Part shown: positions 59,666 through 64,000 of the stretch, in pieces
Numbering within the stretch: the first letter of the stretch is position 1
How the letters are laid out: each line of letters opens with the position of its first letter
Source: Algoriphagus aestuariicola
GTDB lineage: Bacteria; Bacteroidota; Bacteroidia; Cytophagales; Cyclobacteriaceae
Direction: 5' to 3'
NCBI RefSeq assembly: GCF_017254835.1
Contig: NZ_JAFKCW010000001.1
Coordinates: forward strand, 620,001 to 684,000
DNA: 64,000 nucleotides
Position numbers and translations under genes: made by a program
Notes under the pieces: model-generated
What the model was told of the DNA's origin: nothing
The model's database searches: none
Seen by the model: the letters and a program-made list of their open reading frames with translations, nothing else

Positions 59666-60526
59666 TCATGCCGGTTCGATGTGGATCAGCACATGTCCCA
59701 ATTCCTTCAATTCTTTTCGTAGTCGGTCTTTGAGATTATGGGATATGCTATGGCCTTCTTTTACGGTCAGATCGCCTTTGACCGTGGCGTGCAGATCCAC
59801 ATGGTACTTCATCCCGGCTTTGCGGATAAAGCACTTTTCTGTGCCTTCAATCCCTTTCACCTGCAAAGAAATCTCCCGGATTTTTAAGGTGAGTTCTTCG
59901 TAATTGTTTTCATCCATCACTTCCCCCAAAGCCGGTCGGAATATTCCATAACAATTGTAAAGTATAAAACCGCAAGCAACCAAGGCAGCGTAGTCATCGG
60001 CAACTTCAAAGCCTTCTCCTCCAAAAATCGCAACAGAAATACCCAGAAATGCTGCGATGGAGGTGATGGCGTCCGAACGGTGATGCCAGGCTTCAGCCTT
60101 CAGCGAAGAGCTCATGATCTTCTTGGCTCTATTCATCACCAACTGGTAGCTGATCTCCTTCCAAAGAATAATCGCTCCAAGGACTATGAGGGTCCATGAC
60201 GAAGGAAGCGTGTGGGGAGTTCGGATGTTTTGGATCGCTTGCCACGCGATAGTGAATGCTGATATTATCAGGAATGCGACAACCAAAAAAGTAATCAAAG
60301 GCTCGGCTTTCCCATGTCCGTAGGGGTGATTTTCATCTGCCGGACGCGCGGAATATTTCAATCCCAGCAAGACCAAAAGAGAAGAAAACACATCCACAGT
60401 TGACTCGATTCCGTCGGCGATCAATGCATAGGAATTGCCAAAGATCCCCGCCAAAAATTTAATCCCTGCCAGGACTGCATTTCCCAGCATGCTGAAAAGG
60501 ACCGTTCTGATGGCAAGCTTGCTCAT
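59666..60526 (-). CDS. Cation diffusion facilitator transporter
   Basis: A 286-aa inner-membrane divalent-metal/proton antiporter. Metal-site motifs are in helix II (LIADGIESTVDV) and helix V (HHRSDAITS), with HPYGHGKAE in the first cytoplasmic loop. The C-terminal cytoplasmic domain (about 205-285) contains KYHVDLHATVKGDLTVKEGH. The metal (Zn, Fe, Mn or Co) cannot be fixed from sequence. The gene is 62 bp downstream of the APC permease gene on the same strand. Confidence 0.93.
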   Translation of the reverse strand: MSKLAIRTVLFSMLGNAVLAGIKFLAGIFGNSYALIADGIESTVDVFSSLLVLLGLKYSARPADENHPYGHGKAEPLITFLVVAFLIISAFTIAWQAIQNIRTPHTLPSSWTLIVLGAIILWKEISYQLVMNRAKKIMSSSLKAEAWHHRSDAITSIAAFLGISVAIFGGEGFEVADDYAALVACGFILYNCYGIFRPALGEVMDENNYEELTLKIREISLQVKGIEGTEKCFIRKAGMKYHVDLHATVKGDLTVKEGHSISHNLKDRLRKELKELGHVLIHIEPA

Positions 60527-60588
60527 GGAGATTAGTTTAAGATCCGAATTTCGACCTTTTGAACCGAAATCTTGATGTAAAGAAATGG

Positions 60589-61956
60589 CTAGGAGTTGTT
60601 TTGCTTTCTGCCCAACCAGAAAAGGCCTGCTCCCACTGCAATGAATATTGCGGTCATCCAGATGGACTGCGAACTAACCTGTAGCATTAGCCAGAGGCAG
60701 GCGAGGGTACCCAAGACCGGTATGGCATAGCCTCCCTTGAGTATAAATCTTCCTTTCTCCCTGAATTGAGGCCGCAGCTTCGGTATCGCGGCGCAGCTCA
60801 TAATGTAGAGAAAAAGCCGGGACAATACCGTCATTGCCGCTAACACGGTAAAGGTTCCAAAGGAGGAAAGCAGGAAGGCAGAAATGCCGAAGAAGACCAC
60901 GGAGTTGGCGGGGGTGAGAAAGCGGGAGTGTACCTTTCCAAACCACCCAGGGAGTGAACCATCCAAAGCCAGTGCATAGGTCACCCGGGTAGCCGAAAAC
61001 ATTGATCCAATCAGGTTCGCAATCACAGATGCGACTACCCCAATCATCAATACCACTGCACCAAGTTCTCCGAAAAGCGATGCGGAAACATCCAGCAATG
61101 GGGTTTTAGTGTCCGCCAGATTTGGAATGGCAGCCTGGGAGACGAGCTGTATCAGCATGTAGAGAACGGTGACGACAGCCAATCCAAACAACAAGCCAAG
61201 GGGCATGTCACGTTCGGGAGTTTTGGCTTCACCGGCAGGCACGACGGCACCCTCGAAGCCTACAAAAGCATAAATCAATAGCAAGGCCGCACTTCCCAAA
61301 TCGGATGTGCTCGGGATTGGCGAATCAAAGGAAGGGGTCACATCCCCGCCCAAGACAACAAATCCGCAAATAGGCAGGAGAATCAGCACGGCAAATTTGA
61401 TGATTGTGACCAGTGTCATGGATCGTATAGACTCCAGGGAACCCAATACGTTGACCAGGCTCAGTCCAATGCATACGAGTGCGAGCGTAGCCAGTCTGCC
61501 GGTACCGATTCCAGCGGGAGTAAAGAAGTAGGCGATGCTGTCAGTAAGCAAAACCGTGTTGGCGGAAAATGAAATCAACCGAGCAAGGTAGTAGAGCCAG
61601 CCACCCTGAAATCCAATAAAGGTTCCAAATGCTAAGGTTCCGTAGCGAATGGGGCCGCCTGTGCCTCGGAAGTAGCTGCCCAATTCCGCAAAGCAAAGGA
61701 TCACGGGGAGCATCAGAAGCGCACAAAAACCGTAGATAAAGATGCTGTATTCGCCGGCAAGGGCGTAAGCGCCGCTTGGAAGACCAAAAATCCCAGCGCC
61801 GATCAGCCCATTCACCACCAGCATCCAGATTCCCCAAAATCCCAGATTCCTGGGCAGTTTTTCAACTTTTTCTTCGACGTTTTTTTCTTGGATCACGCGG
61901 GCGGGTTTCTTGGAGTGACTGTTTTTGGGAATATAGATAGAAAGTTCAAAGAACAA
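60589..61956 (-). CDS. APC-superfamily amino acid permease
   Basis: An inner-membrane transporter, 455 aa if read from the TTG at 61956, or 435 aa from the GTG at 61896; no ATG is available before the first helix, so the start is uncertain. About 12 helices are visible. The first contains the substrate-binding NGLIGAGIFGLPSG motif of APC amino-acid carriers. AFVGFEGAVVPAGEAKTPERD in the middle is typical of helix 6 and the following loop. Substrate specificity is unknown. Confidence 0.88.
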   Translation of the reverse strand: MFFELSIYIPKNSHSKKPARVIQEKNVEEKVEKLPRNLGFWGIWMLVVNGLIGAGIFGLPSGAYALAGEYSIFIYGFCALLMLPVILCFAELGSYFRGTGGPIRYGTLAFGTFIGFQGGWLYYLARLISFSANTVLLTDSIAYFFTPAGIGTGRLATLALVCIGLSLVNVLGSLESIRSMTLVTIIKFAVLILLPICGFVVLGGDVTPSFDSPIPSTSDLGSAALLLIYAFVGFEGAVVPAGEAKTPERDMPLGLLFGLAVVTVLYMLIQLVSQAAIPNLADTKTPLLDVSASLFGELGAVVLMIGVVASVIANLIGSMFSATRVTYALALDGSLPGWFGKVHSRFLTPANSVVFFGISAFLLSSFGTFTVLAAMTVLSRLFLYIMSCAAIPKLRPQFREKGRFILKGGYAIPVLGTLACLWLMLQVSSQSIWMTAIFIAVGAGLFWLGRKQNNS

Positions 61957-62057
61957 AATCCGGTTTGTGGGACTGGTAGCGTGACTCGAACAAAAAAATG
62001 GTTTCCCCTACTTAGATTCTGGCCGAGGCATGCCGTGAGAAAAAATAAGGGAAGGCT

Positions 62058-64000
62058 TTATTTTTTGATTTTCCCCCTGATCCATTTTTCCAATTCCACT
62101 GCATGAAAGACGATCAGGGCCATTCCTCCACAAAAGACCAATTCAATTAGGTCCAGAGGCTGGGTGCGGAATATTTCATTGAACCAAGGAACGTAAATCA
62201 CCGCAAACTGGAGAGCCAGGGTAAATGCTACTGAAAGGAGCAGCGGCTTGTTGCTCAGCAGACCCTGCTTGTAGAGAAAGGTTCGATCACTGCGCACCGC
62301 CATCACGTGGGCGAGCTGGGAGAACGAGAGCACCGAAAAGACCATCGTCTGCCAATGCCAGTCTTGGCGGATCGCCCAAAATTGGGTGAATAAGGTAACA
62401 GTAGCCATCAGTATCCCAACCCATACAATATGATAGCCCACGCCTTCGGCAAAGAGGTTTTGCTTCGGCGGTCGTGGCGGGCGTTTCATCAGGTCTTTTT
62501 CGGGTTTTTCGCTTGCCAATGCCAGTGCGGGAAGTCCGTCAGTAACCAAGTTGATCCAGAGGATATGGATGGGTAGGAGCGGATTGGGCAAACCCAAAAA
62601 CGGGGCTAGTCCAATGACCCAGATCTCCGCTCCGTTGCAGGTCATGATATACTTGATGAATTTGCGGATGTTGTCATATATCCTGCGGCCCTCTTTCACC
62701 GCCTTCACAATGGTAGAAAAGTTGTCGTCCAGGAGGATGAGGTGGGCTGCCTCCTTGCTCACATCCGTTCCAGCTATGCCCATTGCGACTCCAATCGTGG
62801 CGGCTTTGAGAGAGGGGGCGTCATTTACCCCATCTCCAGTCATGGCCGCAAAGTGCCCTTTTGCCTGCAAAGCCTGTACAATTCTCAGTTTTTGCTCAGG
62901 GGCCACCCGGGCATAGACGGTGACTTTTTCTACTTTGTTCGCAAACTCCCCGTCGTCCAGCTTGGCAAGTTCAGTTCCGATCAGTACCAAGTCGCCTTCA
63001 TGCCATATTCCCACTTCTTCCGCAATCGCTTTGGCAGTCGCGGGATGGTCTCCAGTGATCATCACGGGCTTGATTCCGGCTGTTTTGCATTCCTCAATGG
63101 ATTTCTTCACCGCTTCCCTGGGAGGGTCGATGAGTCCCGTTTTTCCAAAATATTCCAGCTCTGTCTCGAGCTTTTCCCACTCGATCTCAGTCGGAAGCTC
63201 AGGGATCACTTTTCCGGCGAAAGCCAGCACGCGTTCGCCTTCCTGAGCCCATTTTTCGGAAGAGGTCTTTAGCTCCTCGGCGGAATCCTGATTTTTCAGA
63301 ATAGCGGCAATGGCCTCGGAGGCGCCTTTACTGAGAACCAGTACTTGCTCTCCAAACTGATGCAGCGTGCTCATTCTCTTTCGATCGGAGTCAAAGGGGA
63401 CTTCGCCTACACGAGGAAATTCCTGGGCGATTTTCTGATATTGATCCATAGACGTTTCACGCAACAGGTACTCCACCAGCGCCAGTTCGGTGGCTTCACC
63501 CTCCGGCATTCCGCCCTTGTCGAGAAGCACGTCGTGGCATAGCGCCATTCCAAGTTGGAGATTGGATATGTCGGGCGAGAGAGGCTTTTCACTTTTTTCA
63601 TCCACTTCGACGACCGTCATTTTGTTTTGGGTCAGGGTACCTGTCTTGTCCGTGCAGATGTAGGTGACAGAGCCAAGGCTTTCTACCGCGGGAAGCTTGC
63701 GGATCAGTGCATTTTTCTTTGCCAATCTCCCTGCGCCCAGGGATAAAGCAATGGTGATCAGCGCGGGCAAGGCTTCAGGGATTGCTGCGACGGCTAGACT
63801 TACAGACAACAGCAGGACCTGGTAGATATTTTCTCCCCTGGCCCAGCCAGCCAAAAAGAGCAGCGCACAGATCCCCAAAATAAGGTACGAGATCACCTTC
63901 CCAAAACGCGCCATCCGTTGCTGCAATGGAGTCACAGGGGTTTCTTCTTGCAGCAGGCCGGCGATCTTTCCAATCTCCGTCTTCATGCCTGTGCCGACGA
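62058..64000 (-). CDS. Cation-translocating P-type ATPase (Ca2+-type), N-terminus outside window
   Basis: The frame continues past base 64000 (VGTG precedes the ATG at 63984-63986), so the N-terminal actuator part and first helices, roughly 250 residues, are missing. Present are helix 4 with AIPEALPALITIALSLGA, the phosphorylation site ICTDKTGTLTQNKMT, the ATP-binding region, TGDGVNDAPSLKAATIGVAM, and the C-terminal transmembrane helices including ILWINLVTDGLPALALA. These are features of the P2A (SERCA/PMCA-like) group. The substrate is probably calcium, but Mn2+ or other cations are possible. It ends 101 bp before the APC gene on the same strand. Confidence 0.92.
   Translation of the reverse strand, partial: VGTGMKTEIGKIAGLLQEETPVTPLQQRMARFGKVISYLILGICALLFLAGWARGENIYQVLLLSVSLAVAAIPEALPALITIALSLGAGRLAKKNALIRKLPAVESLGSVTYICTDKTGTLTQNKMTVVEVDEKSEKPLSPDISNLQLGMALCHDVLLDKGGMPEGEATELALVEYLLRETSMDQYQKIAQEFPRVGEVPFDSDRKRMSTLHQFGEQVLVLSKGASEAIAAILKNQDSAEELKTSSEKWAQEGERVLAFAGKVIPELPTEIEWEKLETELEYFGKTGLIDPPREAVKKSIEECKTAGIKPVMITGDHPATAKAIAEEVGIWHEGDLVLIGTELAKLDDGEFANKVEKVTVYARVAPEQKLRIVQALQAKGHFAAMTGDGVNDAPSLKAATIGVAMGIAGTDVSKEAAHLILLDDNFSTIVKAVKEGRRIYDNIRKFIKYIMTCNGAEIWVIGLAPFLGLPNPLLPIHILWINLVTDGLPALALASEKPEKDLMKRPPRPPKQNLFAEGVGYHIVWVGILMATVTLFTQFWAIRQDWHWQTMVFSVLSFSQLAHVMAVRSDRTFLYKQGLLSNKPLLLSVAFTLALQFAVIYVPWFNEIFRTQPLDLIELVFCGGMALIVFHAVELEKWIRGKIKK

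Noticed and set aside
61957-62057. tRNA-like or RNA gene between the APC and P-type ATPase genes
   Set aside because: A GACTCGAAC string resembles a T-loop, but no acceptor stem or cloverleaf can be built around it.

Overview
The window is chromosomal DNA from a member of the Bacteroidota, most likely order Cytophagales, family Cyclobacteriaceae (Algoriphagus-like). The evidence is the gene content (BT_3928-type DoxX protein, OmpP1/FadL, archaeal-type ProS, FloA, DUF6089, DUF6503, DUF1080, GH109-type Gfo/Idh, a GNAT/nitrilase fusion beside kdsC-kdsA), the lack of Shine-Dalgarno sequences before most starts, and several matches to the Bacteroidota promoter -7 box TAnnTTTG. The family placement is inference. 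I see no tRNA, rRNA, CRISPR array, insertion sequence or prophage. Coding density is high, genes are organised in short operons, and many convergent pairs share hairpin terminators. The first and last genes are cut by the window edges.

Layout. 1-11 kb: housekeeping and envelope genes (DoxX-like protein, aroK, OmpP1/FadL porin, a repeat-rich lipoprotein, proS, nfeD-floA, a WG-repeat protein, hemA, a helix-hairpin-helix protein). 11.4-24.1 kb: a long run of same-strand genes. It starts with an HsdR-N-domain protein and a Crp/Fnr regulator, passes through a redox block (rhodanese, DUF547 lipoprotein, FAD oxidoreductase, polyferredoxin) and ends in a glycan block (CESA/CSLA-like GT2, polyprenyl-phosphate GT2, GT-C mannosyltransferase-like protein, lipoproteins, GH113-like glycosidase). 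24.2-31.4 kb: GH109-type oxidoreductase facing a DUF1080 protein and an EEP hydrolase, then an AsmA/DUF748-like protein, a subtilase and a PaiB-like protein. 31.5-40.6 kb: PIF1-like helicase, M20 peptidase, DUF4256, two exported ferritin-like proteins, an acetyltransferase, then dinB divergent from a LexA-like self-cleaving repressor. 40.6-45.5 kb: ogt, RidA, GNAT, universal stress protein, DUF6089 and MscS. 45.6-52.8 kb: GNAT/nitrilase fusion, kdsC, kdsA and three L,D-transpeptidase-fold genes, i.e. LPS Kdo and peptidoglycan work side by side. 53-64 kb: pterin genes (PTPS and folE), phosphotriesterase, M28 peptidase, a small outer-membrane protein, guaA, CDF transporter, APC permease and a P-type ATPase.

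The two most interesting loci are (i) the 11.9-24.1 kb run, which joins a membrane redox module to what looks like a mannose-type glycan synthesis set, and (ii) the dinB / XRE-S24 pair. In (ii) the Ala-Gly cleavage site, serine and lysine of the repressor sit at LexA-like spacing, so it may be a private DNA-damage switch for polymerase IV. Neither function is proven by sequence alone.
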